Part shown: in pieces, positions 1 through 7,724 of the stretch | Numbering within the stretch: the stretch's first letter is position 1 | Layout of the letters: each line of letters opens with the position of its first letter | Notes under the pieces: model-generated | The model's database searches: none | Told to the model about the DNA's origin: nothing | The model's input: only the letters and a program-made list of their open reading frames with translations | Origin: Pseudomonas sp. S09G 359 | Lineage (GTDB): Bacteria; Pseudomonadota; Gammaproteobacteria; Pseudomonadales; Pseudomonadaceae | Reading direction: 5' to 3' | DNA: 64,000 nt | Assembly (NCBI RefSeq): GCF_002843605.1 | Contig: NZ_CP025263.1 | Coordinates: 390,501-454,500 of the forward strand | Position numbers and translations under genes: made by a program

Positions 1-72
1 GCCGCCGATGGCGTGGTTGTCGGCAGTGAGTTCGCTGAAGGATTCGGGCGTGGGGCGGGTCGGCAAGTTCAT
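1..72 (-). CDS. 5' end of an unidentified gene, cut by the window edge
   Basis: A minus-strand frame starts at an ATG at 72 and stays open to the left edge, giving 24 codons that begin MNLPTRPTPESFSEL. It is too short to assign to a family. The first residues are polar with no signal peptide or membrane segment, which fits a cytoplasmic protein. I see no strong Shine-Dalgarno (SD) sequence before the ATG. The gene would be divergent from the SBF-type transporter, with about 170 bp between the two starts in which I recognise no clear promoter. Confidence 0.35.
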   Translation of the reverse strand, partial: MNLPTRPTPESFSELTADNHAIGG

Positions 73-244
73 GGTCAGTTGGGTCCTGGCGCTTTTTATG
101 GGTGGCCTTGGAGGCGCACGCGCTTTTATAGGAAATCGAAACTAACAAATTTGGCGGGCCATAGGTGCGCAGATTTTCACGATGCTCGACCTTATTGGCG
201 TGGATGCTTAGGCTGGCGAACCTTTGATCGATCTGAGCCCGCCC

Positions 245-1210
245 ATGACCCGTGACACCCTCGAGCACAACCAGATTCCTGTGTACTTCGTCGCGGTCCT
301 CCTGGCAGCGCTGTTCGGTGTGCTGGCGCCTTCAGTGGGGCACGCGCTCGGCGCACTGGTCACACCGGCGATCGCAGTGCTGATGTACGCAATGTTCCTG
401 CAAATCCCGTTTCTGAACCTGCGCCAGGCTTTTGGTAACAAGCGTTTTCTGTCGGCGCTGCTGCTGGCCAATTTCATTCTGGTGCCGTTGCTGGTGTGGG
501 CGCTCACCCGTGGCTTGGTGGGGCGCCCGGCGTTGTTGGTGGGGGCGTTGTTGGTATTGCTCACGCCGTGTATCGACTACGTGGTGGTGTTTACCCATAT
601 CGGCAAGGGCGACTCGCGGTTGCTGTTGGCGGCAACGCCGGTGCTGTTGCTGCTGCAGTTGATTCTGTTGCCGCTGTACCTGGGTTTTATGCTGGGCGAG
701 CAGCCCGACGTGGTGGTGGCGGCGGGGCCGTTTGTCGAGGCGTTCCTGCTGCTGATCGTGGTGCCGATGGTGCTGGCGGTAGTCACCACGTCCCTGGCGC
801 GTCGGTCGCCGCTCGTCAGTGCCTGGAACAACGCCTGGGCGTGGCTGCCGGTGCCGGCCATGGCACTGGTGTTGTTTGTGGTGATTGCCTCGCAGATCAC
901 TTCGGTGGTGCGCGATTTAAACCTGTTGTTGCCGGTGATCCCGGTGTACATCGGCTTTCTGTTACTGGCGCCGCTGCTGGGTGCGCTGGCTGCGCGGCTG
1001 TTCGCATTGCCGGCGTTGACGGCACGGGCGGTGACGTTCAGCGCGTCGACGCGTAACTCGCTGGTGGTGCTGCCCCTGGCCCTCGCGTTGCCGGAGGACG
1101 TGCGCGGGCTGGCGGCGACGGCGGTGATCCTGCAAACCCTGGTCGAGTTGGTGGGCGAGTTGCTTTACGTGCGGCTGATCCCGAAGTGGGTGTGGCCCGC
1201 AGGTCGGTAA
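245..1210 (+). CDS. Bile acid:sodium symporter (SBF) family membrane protein, Acr3/ArsB-like
   Basis: A 321-residue, almost wholly hydrophobic protein with about ten predicted membrane helices and short polar loops, the usual size and shape of the SBF superfamily that includes Acr3 arsenite exporters and bile-acid symporters. Conserved-looking features are an Asn-containing helix (LLANFILVPLLVW, about residues 80-93) and, near the C-terminus, a STRNSLVVLPLALALP segment of the kind that carries substrate-site residues in Acr3-like proteins. It probably moves an anion or metalloid oxyanion across the inner membrane. No arsR or arsC lies nearby, so an arsenic role is not supported by context. 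An in-frame TTG at 224 could add seven residues; ATG 245 is preferred, though neither has a strong SD. Confidence 0.75.
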   Translation: MTRDTLEHNQIPVYFVAVLLAALFGVLAPSVGHALGALVTPAIAVLMYAMFLQIPFLNLRQAFGNKRFLSALLLANFILVPLLVWALTRGLVGRPALLVGALLVLLTPCIDYVVVFTHIGKGDSRLLLAATPVLLLLQLILLPLYLGFMLGEQPDVVVAAGPFVEAFLLLIVVPMVLAVVTTSLARRSPLVSAWNNAWAWLPVPAMALVLFVVIASQITSVVRDLNLLLPVIPVYIGFLLLAPLLGALAARLFALPALTARAVTFSASTRNSLVVLPLALALPEDVRGLAATAVILQTLVELVGELLYVRLIPKWVWPAGR

Positions 1211-1297
1211 AAGCGCGAATGTTCAGGTTTGTTCAGGCGCTATTCAGGGGCGCGCTCGGCACCATAGGCCAGCGCTCCCCACCTGACAGGTCAATCG

Positions 1298-2902
1298 ATG
1301 GATCATCGCAACCGCTTTCGCCTGGAAACCCTGGGCATTTTCCTGTTTGCGTTGTTGCTGTTTACCTTGGGCATCTGGGATCAGCAGCCTCAAGGCTTTG
1401 ACGGTCGCTGGGCGCTGTTCCTGCAGGAAATGTTTCGCCATGGTGCGAGTCTTTTTCCCACGACCTACGGGCAGCCCTACGCGGATTACCCCGGTACCGC
1501 GACGTTTCTGAGTTTTATGTTTGCCCGGTTATTCGGCGCGCCTAACCATTTAGCGAATATCTTGCCCACGGCGCTGGCGTCTGCCGGTGTGGTGGCGCTG
1601 ATCTATCGGTTGTTGGTTGCGTATGAGCGCCATTGGGCGCTGCTCACGGTGTTGCTGACCTTGCTCACTACCCAACTGCTCGAAAAGTCGCGCTCGGTGT
1701 GCCTGGATCAGATGGTGGCGCTGCTTTGCGTAGGCAGTTTCTACCTGCTGCACAGCGGGCAGCGTCTCGGCTCGCGGTGGCGGCAGCTCGCGGTGTTCCC
1801 GCTGTTTATCCTGGGCTTTGCGATACGCGGGCCGCTGGGGTTGATCGAGGTCTGCGGCGTGGTCTGCGTGTATTGGGCGCTGGGCCGCCCAGGGGAGCGC
1901 GTCAGACAGGTGTTGGTTCACGGCCTGGTCGGCCTGGTATTGCTGGCGGCCTGTTGGTGGCTGCTGGTGAAACTGGCGCGTATCAGTGGGGGCGATGCGT
2001 TTGCCGATGAAGTGTTCAAGATGCAGGTGGGTGGGCGTCTCGATGAAGCCGGCGAACCGTTCTACTTCTATCTCCAACTGAGCTTGTACCGTTACTTCCC
2101 AGTAGTGCCGCTGGCATTGGCCACCATGGTTGCGCTGCGTCATCGCTGGCCTGAGCGGTTCGATGAGCCGATGCAACTGGTGGTGCGGCTGGGTGCCTGC
2201 GGTTTGATGATTCTGCTTGGGCTGTCAGTGCCGCACTTCAAGCGCGCCTATTACATCTTGCCGATGGTGCCGATGTTTGCCGCTGTCGCCGCCTATGGGC
2301 TGCTCCAGGCGCAAGGCTGGCTTGCAGGCGTACGTCGAGGCTACGAGGGGCTGATCGTCGCGCTGCCGGCTTTATGCGTGGTTGTAGTCTTTGTCTGCCG
2401 GCACGGGTGGCAAAAGCACGGTTACTGGCCTGACGTTTCGCTGCCGCTGCTGATTGGCGTGCTAGTGCTGCTGCAAGTGGCGGCGCTGCTCGCCTGGCGC
2501 CGGGCGGGGCGGCTGGTGTGGCTTAGCCTGATTGCGCTGGTAGCGCAGTGGTCACTGCTGGTGGCGGTGGTGGAACCGTCGAAGGACTTGCAGTTTGACA
2601 CCCGGCAGTTTGTCAGCCAGGTAGAGGCACTTCGCGCGGCGGAGCCTGGGCCATTGGTGTTTGTCGATCTGGGGCGCGACACCTGGGCAGTGCGCTACAT
2701 GATGAACCTGGATCACGATGAGCAGCCGGTGTTTATCGGCGCCTCTGAGGCCCAGCGGTTGGATGCATTGCCTCGGCCTTCATGGGTGATTGTCGCGCGC
2801 AAACAAGCCGCGTTGCTCAAGGACACATCCCTGGAGCATCTGGCGCCGAGTTTTGAAGGCCGCTTGAATGACAATCCGTTGATGGTGTTTTTGCTGAAGT
2901 GA
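1298..2902 (+). CDS. Glycosyltransferase family 39 (PMT/ArnT-like) membrane protein
   Basis: A 534-residue protein with a short cytoplasmic N-terminus, roughly eleven or twelve membrane helices and a soluble C-terminal domain of about 120 residues, the architecture of GT-C enzymes that move sugars from a polyprenyl-phosphate carrier to lipid A, protein or glycan on the periplasmic side. The first periplasmic loop holds the region where ArnT has an Asp-Glu motif; here it reads GFDGRWALFLQEM (about residues 33-45), so the Glu is replaced by Gly. The second acidic site is present as YADYPGT. The acceptor cannot be told. The gene stands alone, 87 bp after the SBF transporter, with a weak AGG upstream of ATG 1298. 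It may be a divergent member or one with a changed donor. Confidence 0.75.
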   Translation: MDHRNRFRLETLGIFLFALLLFTLGIWDQQPQGFDGRWALFLQEMFRHGASLFPTTYGQPYADYPGTATFLSFMFARLFGAPNHLANILPTALASAGVVALIYRLLVAYERHWALLTVLLTLLTTQLLEKSRSVCLDQMVALLCVGSFYLLHSGQRLGSRWRQLAVFPLFILGFAIRGPLGLIEVCGVVCVYWALGRPGERVRQVLVHGLVGLVLLAACWWLLVKLARISGGDAFADEVFKMQVGGRLDEAGEPFYFYLQLSLYRYFPVVPLALATMVALRHRWPERFDEPMQLVVRLGACGLMILLGLSVPHFKRAYYILPMVPMFAAVAAYGLLQAQGWLAGVRRGYEGLIVALPALCVVVVFVCRHGWQKHGYWPDVSLPLLIGVLVLLQVAALLAWRRAGRLVWLSLIALVAQWSLLVAVVEPSKDLQFDTRQFVSQVEALRAAEPGPLVFVDLGRDTWAVRYMMNLDHDEQPVFIGASEAQRLDALPRPSWVIVARKQAALLKDTSLEHLAPSFEGRLNDNPLMVFLLK

Positions 2903-2984
2903 CCCGTTAAAGGCAGTATTCAGTGACGCGTTGGGCTACTGTTGCTTGCGCAAAATACACTGACGTACCTTTTCAAGGATTGAA

Positions 2985-3542
2985 ATGAAAGCCACATTGC
3001 TTGTGTTATCCGCCCTTGTCCTGCTCTGCGGCTGCACCACGCCGCAAACCGCCAACATGTCCAGCCCGTCAATTGCCGACACCAAAACGGTAGTGTTCGG
3101 TGGCAAGACCTTCGTCCTGAAATTCCAAAAGCCGGGCTTGTGGGAGTATTTCCCAGCAGAGGAAAGCGTCGATGCCTGGAATGAAATGCTGGACTTTACC
3201 GTCGTACCTCGCGAGATGAGCCGCTTCAAACCCCTCGACCTCGCCAAGCGCGCCATCCAGCTTCACCAGCAAGAAAATCCGAACCAGCCGGCGATCCTGC
3301 TGACCGACAATAAAACCGGAATCGATTACGCGATGCATTTTTATCCCGCTGCATTGCGCAAAGACGGGCAATTCTCGGAAATCAGTTATTTCAAGTACTA
3401 CAAGGACAGCACCACCGGGCAGACCATCATCTTTCACTTTGCCAGGAATATTCCAAGACCGAATGATCCCTCGGAAAGCGCGATAGAGACGGGTCGGGAA
3501 ATAGTGCCGCTGATAGAGGCGTTCCCGTTGTATCGGCCGTGA
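2985..3542 (+). CDS. Small lipoprotein of unknown function
   Basis: A 185-residue protein that begins with a charged N-terminus, a hydrophobic stretch and the lipobox LLCGC, so Cys17 should be lipidated after signal peptidase II cleavage. The mature part is mixed alpha/beta-like, with a run of Lys, Phe and Trp residues (TFVLKFQKPGLWEYFPAEE, about 45-63). I do not recognise the family. The SD AAGGA stands 6 bp before ATG 2985. GC content appears lower than in its neighbours, which may indicate a recent or poorly conserved gene. It lies 82 bp after the GT39 gene and converges on tRNA-Phe. Confidence 0.7.
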   Translation: MKATLLVLSALVLLCGCTTPQTANMSSPSIADTKTVVFGGKTFVLKFQKPGLWEYFPAEESVDAWNEMLDFTVVPREMSRFKPLDLAKRAIQLHQQENPNQPAILLTDNKTGIDYAMHFYPAALRKDGQFSEISYFKYYKDSTTGQTIIFHFARNIPRPNDPSESAIETGREIVPLIEAFPLYRP

Positions 3543-3630
3543 TGCCTTTGAGCAGTCAGCATGAACTGATTTGGGCGTTTGAGTGGTTGTGACATTGCAC
3601 CCACTTTGTACGCCTAAAGGCCCAGAAACG

Positions 3631-3668
3631 AAAAAACCCCTGATTCCTTGCGGAATCAGGGGTTTCGG
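3631..3668 (-). terminator. Intrinsic terminator of tRNA-Phe
   Basis: An 11-bp GC-containing stem (3637-3647 with 3652-3662, loop TTGC) is followed on the minus strand by a run of T residues (the A-run at 3631-3636). It begins 10 bp after the tRNA 3' end, the right place to end the tRNA transcript. Confidence 0.85.
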
Positions 3669-3672
3669 TATT

Positions 3673-3748
3673 TGGTGCCCAGAGACGGAATCGAACCGCC
3701 GACACGGGGATTTTCAATCCCCTGCTCTACCGACTGAGCTATCTGGGC
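3673..3748 (-). tRNA. tRNA-Phe (GAA)
   Basis: The minus strand folds into a complete 76-nt cloverleaf: acceptor stem GCCCAGA/TCTGGGC, D-loop AGCTCAGTCGGTAGAGC, anticodon stem GGGGA/TCCCC around the loop TTGAAAA with anticodon GAA, TΨC arm GGCGGTTCGAATCCGTC and an encoded 3' CCA at 3673-3675. It decodes UUC and UUU. It has its own promoter and terminator. No integrase or duplicated 3' end was seen, so it is not occupied by a genomic island here. Confidence 0.97.
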
Positions 3749-3758
3749 AACGGGGCGC

Positions 3759-3787
3759 ATTAAACGGGTTTTTCAGGGGGTCGTCAA
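3759..3787 (-). promoter_or_regulatory. Sigma-70 promoter of tRNA-Phe with GC-rich discriminator
   Basis: On the minus strand TTGACG (3782-3787) and TTTAAT (3759-3764) are separated by 17 bp. The predicted start is only a few bases before the tRNA 5' end. The stretch after the -10 box is GCGCCCC, a GC-rich discriminator typical of stable-RNA promoters under stringent control. Confidence 0.75.
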
Positions 3788-3851
3788 GCAAGTTTTCAAA
3801 AAATATTTAATTATTACCGTCGCTTACGTGCCGACCCTGGTTTTTGATCAA

Positions 3852-4124
3852 TTATTGAGCAGGCGGCACGTAGCCGTCGGCCTTGGCGTATTCCTCGCCG
3901 GAAAAGAACTTGTCCATCTCGCCCGCCAGGTATTTGCGATCTTCGGCGTTCATCATGTTCAGGCGCTTTTCGTTGATCAGCAGGGTCTGGTGTTTCAGCC
4001 AGTCGCCCCAGGCTTGGGTGGAAATATTCTCGAAAATGTCCTGGCCCTTGGCGCCCGGATACGGAGGGCGTTCCAGGCCTGGCAGTTGTTCTTTGTACTT
4101 GCGGCACATTACGGTGCGGGTCAT
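3852..4124 (-). CDS. yggX: YggX, Fe(2+)-trafficking / oxidative-damage protection protein
   Basis: A 90-residue cytoplasmic protein matching YggX over its length. It has the conserved Cys7 in [11 protein letters not shown], the [11 protein letters not shown] turn and the [25 protein letters not shown] core. YggX limits iron-dependent damage and helps protect Fe-S enzymes. The start overlaps the mutY stop by 4 bp (ATGA-type coupling), so the two are translated from one message; MutY carries a [4Fe-4S] cluster, which makes the pairing functionally sensible. The mutY-yggX order is the usual one in gamma-proteobacteria. The tRNA-Phe promoter lies just beyond its stop codon. Confidence 0.95.
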   Translation of the reverse strand: MTRTVMCRKYKEQLPGLERPPYPGAKGQDIFENISTQAWGDWLKHQTLLINEKRLNMMNAEDRKYLAGEMDKFFSGEEYAKADGYVPPAQ

Positions 4125-5188
4125 GACGACACTCCTGCATTCAATACGTCGGCCGCGCGCTTCAGCAGTTTCTTGACCGGGGCGGCAAGGCCCAGGCGCG
4201 GCGGGGTGGCGAGGTTATACCAGAGCCAGTCGGCCTCGGCCACGTGGTGGGCGGATTCCTCGACCTGGACCAGCCAGGGTTCGATGGCCAGTTGGAAGTG
4301 GCTGAAGGTGTGGACCAGCCCCGGCAGTTCCTGGTGTTTGCCCAGTTCCAGCGCGTGTTGGTGGGCCAGGTGTTCCAGGTCTGCGAAGTCATCCAGCTCG
4401 GGCAAGCTCCACAAACCGCCCCACAGGCCGGTGGACGGGCGGCGATAAAGCAGGATCGCGCCCTCGGCATTCGCCAGCAGCGGCATCAGCGTGCGCTTCT
4501 GCGGGATGGTCTTGCGCGGCTTGGGGATCGGGTAGCGGGTCTCCAGGCCGAGCATATGGGCTTCGCAGCCCTTTTCCAGCGGGCACAGCAGGCAGCTGGG
4601 TTTGCTGCGGGTGCAGAGGGTGGCGCCCATGTCCATCATGGCCTGGGTGTAGGCGTTGACGCGATCATGGGGTGTGAAGCGCTCTGCGGTGGCCCACAGC
4701 TGCTTGGCCACCTTGGGTTCGCCTGGGTAGCCCTCCTGCGCGGTAAAACGTGCCAGCACGCGCTTGACGTTGCCGTCGAGGATCGGCGCCCGCAGGCCCA
4801 TGCTCAGGCTGGCGATTGCGCCGGCAGTGGACAGGCCGATGCCGGGCAGCTCGGTGAGCTTTTCAACATCCTTGGGAAACTCGCCACCGTACTCGGCCAC
4901 GACAATCTTCGCGGTCTTCTGCAGGTTGCGTGCACGGGTGTAGTAACCCAGGCCGGTCCACAGATGCAGCACTTCATCTTCCGGCGCGGCAGCCAGGGCC
5001 TCGACCGTCGGCAGCGATGCCATGAACCGGTCGAAATAATTCAGCACGGTGCTCACCTGGGTCTGCTGCAGCATGATCTCCGACACCCACACCCGGTACG
5101 GCGTGATGCCCTGTTGCCAGGGCAGGTCATGGCGGCCGTGGCGGTCGTACCAGTTAAGTACCGCCTCTGAAAACTGCTCGCTTCTCAT
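4121..5188 (-). CDS. mutY: A/G-specific adenine DNA glycosylase MutY
   Basis: A 355-residue base-excision repair enzyme that removes adenine mispaired with 8-oxoguanine. Glu37 ([11 protein letters not shown]) and Asp138 ([10 protein letters not shown]) are the catalytic acids, and the helix-hairpin-helix [13 protein letters not shown] precedes Asp138. The iron-sulphur loop has Cys192, Cys199, Cys202 and Cys208 with C-X6-C-X2-C-X5-C spacing. The C-terminal third is the NUDIX-like domain that reads 8-oxoG ([11 protein letters not shown], about 258-268). The start overlaps the upstream asmA-family stop by 4 bp and its own stop overlaps yggX, so this is the middle gene of a tightly coupled three-gene operon. 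Confidence 0.97.
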   Translation of the reverse strand: MRSEQFSEAVLNWYDRHGRHDLPWQQGITPYRVWVSEIMLQQTQVSTVLNYFDRFMASLPTVEALAAAPEDEVLHLWTGLGYYTRARNLQKTAKIVVAEYGGEFPKDVEKLTELPGIGLSTAGAIASLSMGLRAPILDGNVKRVLARFTAQEGYPGEPKVAKQLWATAERFTPHDRVNAYTQAMMDMGATLCTRSKPSCLLCPLEKGCEAHMLGLETRYPIPKPRKTIPQKRTLMPLLANAEGAILLYRRPSTGLWGGLWSLPELDDFADLEHLAHQHALELGKHQELPGLVHTFSHFQLAIEPWLVQVEESAHHVAEADWLWYNLATPPRLGLAAPVKKLLKRAADVLNAGVSS

Positions 5189-7398
5189 CGTTTGAACAGG
5201 CCCTTCAACGCATCTTTCAACTGCGGGTTCACCTTGTCGAGCTTCTCTTCGAGCTTCTCGCTGAGCTTGTTGCCGGCCGCCTTGATCGCAACCTGGCTCA
5301 AGCCGTCCTTGTCCAGGCGGCAGGCCTTGGCGCCCAGCTCCAGCGGGCCACGGCAGCGCAGCGGCACTTCGATGTTCTGGAAATTGGACCCGACCTGGCA
5401 GGCCGGGTCCGGTGTGTCGCGCTGGTCGCCCTCGACAATGATGCCGACGCGGTAATCCATGCCCAGCACGCGCAGGTCGACGTCACCGTTGCCGTTGACG
5501 GCGAGCCCGGGGATACGCACTTTCAGGTCGGGATTGCTGGCCACGCCGTTACGGAAGGTCAGGTTGCCTTTCAGCTCCTGGAACGGCGTGTCCTTGCCTT
5601 GTGGCGTGCTGCTCAGGGTCTTGCGGTTGAGCAGGGCGATACCGGTGCACAGTTGCTGTTCGAGGTTGGCGTTGAGCAGCACACCGTTGTTGATCACAAA
5701 GCTGGCCGTGCCGTTGAGGCTATCGATCAGCGCCTTCTGGCTGTTGCCGCGGCCAGTGAGGTTGCTGTCGAGGGTGACCTGGCCTTTTACCGGCGGGTTT
5801 TGCCCCTGGGCTTGCAGGATGCGTTCGACCGGCACTTGCTTGATATGGCTTTGCAGCGCCAATACCGGGATGTCCTGGCGCACATCGAGTGTGCCGTTGG
5901 CCTGGAACGTGCCGTTGTAGAGGCCACCACTGAGGCTGTCGAGCTTGAGCTGGCCGTCGATGCCGGAGGCTTTCAACGCGGCATTCTGGATCGGCAATTT
6001 GCTCAGGGTCAGTTGGCCAAAGGCCAGGTCGGCGTCTACATCGAGTTTGCGCAGGTGGGCCAGTGGCAGCAGTTTGTCGGTGCTCCAGGCGCCTTTGGTC
6101 GGTGCATCCGGCAGCGGTGTAGTGCCACCGGCGGCCATGGCGCCGGCTTCGCTGTTCTGCACTTCGGCCTGGCGTGCGGCGCTTGCGCCCTTGGCGGATT
6201 CGGACTTGGCCGGCAGGTAGTTGTCGGCGTTGAAGCTGTCGCCCTTGAGCTGCACGCGCAGCGATTGCTTGGCAAAGTCGTCCACGGCAAGGCGGCCGGT
6301 AAAGGTGCTGCCATCGAGTTTCAGGTTCAGGTCTTCCAGGGCCAGGCTGGTCGGCGTGCCCTTGAGGCGGCTGACCAGCTCGACCTTGCTCAGGCTGCCC
6401 TCGGCCATCGGCGGCAACGGGCTACCAACGCTGTCGAGGAACTTGGCCAGGTCAAACTGGGCGATGGACAGCGCGCCGCTGAGCTGCGGGGTCTTGTCCA
6501 GGTCATTGACCTTCAGTTCGCCCAAGGCGCGCAGTTGGTTGGCCGAGAGTTTCAGGTTGGTCCATTCGGCAATATTCGCCGCCTGGTCCACCAGCAGTTG
6601 GCCCTGGGTGGAGAAGGTCACGGTCTTGCCTTGCAGCGGTTCGCCGGTGGCTTCGCCGGTGACCTTCATGTCTTCGAACTGGTAGCGCTTGAGGGCGCGC
6701 TGGATACGCAGGTTGCCATTCAGCTCGGTCTTGACGCGCATCACCGGCTGGTTGCTGCCGAAAAAGGCGGTGAGCTTCACCGGAATGCTGGCACCTTCGT
6801 GCACGGCGCCGGCGCTCAACTGGATGCTTTCGGCGCTGAACTGCTTGCCGGTCTGTTCGTCGTTGTATTCAACGCGGGCGTTGTTGACGGTGAGGCTGTC
6901 GATATCCAGGCGAATCGGCTTGGCCGGTTTTTCCGGCTCGGCCTCGGCCGGTTGTTCCACTGGAGCAGGGGTGCCGGTGGTGGTCGCCACAGTCACATTC
7001 TTGCCAATGTCTTCCCAGTTGCCATGGCCTTGCTTGTCGCGGGTGAGTCGCAGGTTGAGGCCTTCGACACGCACGTCGCTCATCTGCACTTCACGGCGCA
7101 GCAGCGGCAGCACGCGCACCGACAGGCCGAGCATCTGCAGGTCGGCAAATGGCTGGGTCGGGTTGGTCAGGGTTGCCACGCTGGCTTCGTGCAGTTCAAG
7201 GCCCAGCCAGGGGAACAGGCTCCAGCCGATATCGCCATTGAGCGTCAGCTCGATGTGGGCCTTGTCGCGGGCTATCTGGCGAATCTCGTCTTTGTAGTCG
7301 TTGGGATCGAAGAGATGGGTCAGGGCAAAGCCCAGAGCCACAATGATCAGCAACAGCCCGAGAAGTACCAGACCCAGGATTTTGCCGAACGCTTTCAT
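5185..7398 (-). CDS. AsmA family inner-membrane-anchored protein
   Basis: A 737-residue protein with one N-terminal membrane helix (KILGLVLLGLLLIIVALGFALTHLF, about residues 4-28) and a long beta-rich periplasmic part, as in AsmA/TamB-like proteins linked to outer-membrane lipid supply and biogenesis. The AsmA N-terminal signature DPNDYKDEIRQ follows the helix, and the C-terminal AsmA region ends with basic LKGLFKR. A central Ala/Pro-rich linker (about 410-440) divides two repeats. An ATG nine codons upstream is possible, but the SD AAGGA sits 7 bp before ATG 7398, which decides the start. It is first in the asmA-mutY-yggX operon. Confidence 0.9.
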   Translation of the reverse strand: MKAFGKILGLVLLGLLLIIVALGFALTHLFDPNDYKDEIRQIARDKAHIELTLNGDIGWSLFPWLGLELHEASVATLTNPTQPFADLQMLGLSVRVLPLLRREVQMSDVRVEGLNLRLTRDKQGHGNWEDIGKNVTVATTTGTPAPVEQPAEAEPEKPAKPIRLDIDSLTVNNARVEYNDEQTGKQFSAESIQLSAGAVHEGASIPVKLTAFFGSNQPVMRVKTELNGNLRIQRALKRYQFEDMKVTGEATGEPLQGKTVTFSTQGQLLVDQAANIAEWTNLKLSANQLRALGELKVNDLDKTPQLSGALSIAQFDLAKFLDSVGSPLPPMAEGSLSKVELVSRLKGTPTSLALEDLNLKLDGSTFTGRLAVDDFAKQSLRVQLKGDSFNADNYLPAKSESAKGASAARQAEVQNSEAGAMAAGGTTPLPDAPTKGAWSTDKLLPLAHLRKLDVDADLAFGQLTLSKLPIQNAALKASGIDGQLKLDSLSGGLYNGTFQANGTLDVRQDIPVLALQSHIKQVPVERILQAQGQNPPVKGQVTLDSNLTGRGNSQKALIDSLNGTASFVINNGVLLNANLEQQLCTGIALLNRKTLSSTPQGKDTPFQELKGNLTFRNGVASNPDLKVRIPGLAVNGNGDVDLRVLGMDYRVGIIVEGDQRDTPDPACQVGSNFQNIEVPLRCRGPLELGAKACRLDKDGLSQVAIKAAGNKLSEKLEEKLDKVNPQLKDALKGLFKR

Positions 7399-7438
7399 GG
7401 GCGAGTCCTTGTATGTCGATTTCAAAATTTAGCCGCAG

Positions 7439-7466
7439 AGTATAACGCGCCGACAGTCGGCGTCAG
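7439..7466 (-). promoter_or_regulatory. Candidate sigma-70 promoter for asmA-mutY-yggX
   Basis: On the minus strand CTGACG (7461-7466) and TATACT (7439-7444) are 16 bp apart, about 40 bp before the asmA-family ATG. A short palindrome, CGCCGACAGTCGGCG, overlaps the -35 side (about 7449-7463) and could be an operator; its factor is unknown. Confidence 0.45.
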
Positions 7467-7724
7467 TTCACCGATCGTTACATTGTATCCAAGGCGAGGG
7501 AACAGAATTTTGGCGTCAGGAAAAGACGATTTACTGAAAAAAGTGATATCAGTTTGGTTTTTCTGTCATCCACTGGTGCTAATCTCTGCGTGTTCGTCCG
7601 CCTTCTGCGACGTATCGTCGCGCCAAAATGGAGCTTTACTCAACAACAACGGCCAACGCTTTGCGTGCAAGGCCGAGGGAGAGAGCGCCTGACGGACGCA
7701 TACCAATAACTGGGGGAAACACCA
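7467..7724. other. Divergent intergenic region with no recognised gene
   Basis: This AT-richer stretch separates the divergent asmA-family and OFA transporter genes. I see no RNA gene or complete ORF with coding character. A small palindrome, GCGACGTATCGTCGC, lies at about 7607-7621 and may be regulatory for the transporter. The SD GGGGGAAA precedes ATG 7725. Confidence 0.4.

Noticed and set aside
245..1210. An arsenic-resistance locus
   Set aside because: The SBF protein resembles Acr3 but there is no arsR, arsC or arsH beside it, so the specific role is not claimed.
3673..3748. tRNA-Phe as an integration site of a genomic island
   Set aside because: No integrase, direct repeat of the tRNA 3' end or foreign gene block was seen on either side.
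3583..3810. A 75-codon plus-strand ORF across the tRNA-Phe locus
   Set aside because: It covers the terminator, the tRNA and its promoter, so it is not a real coding region.
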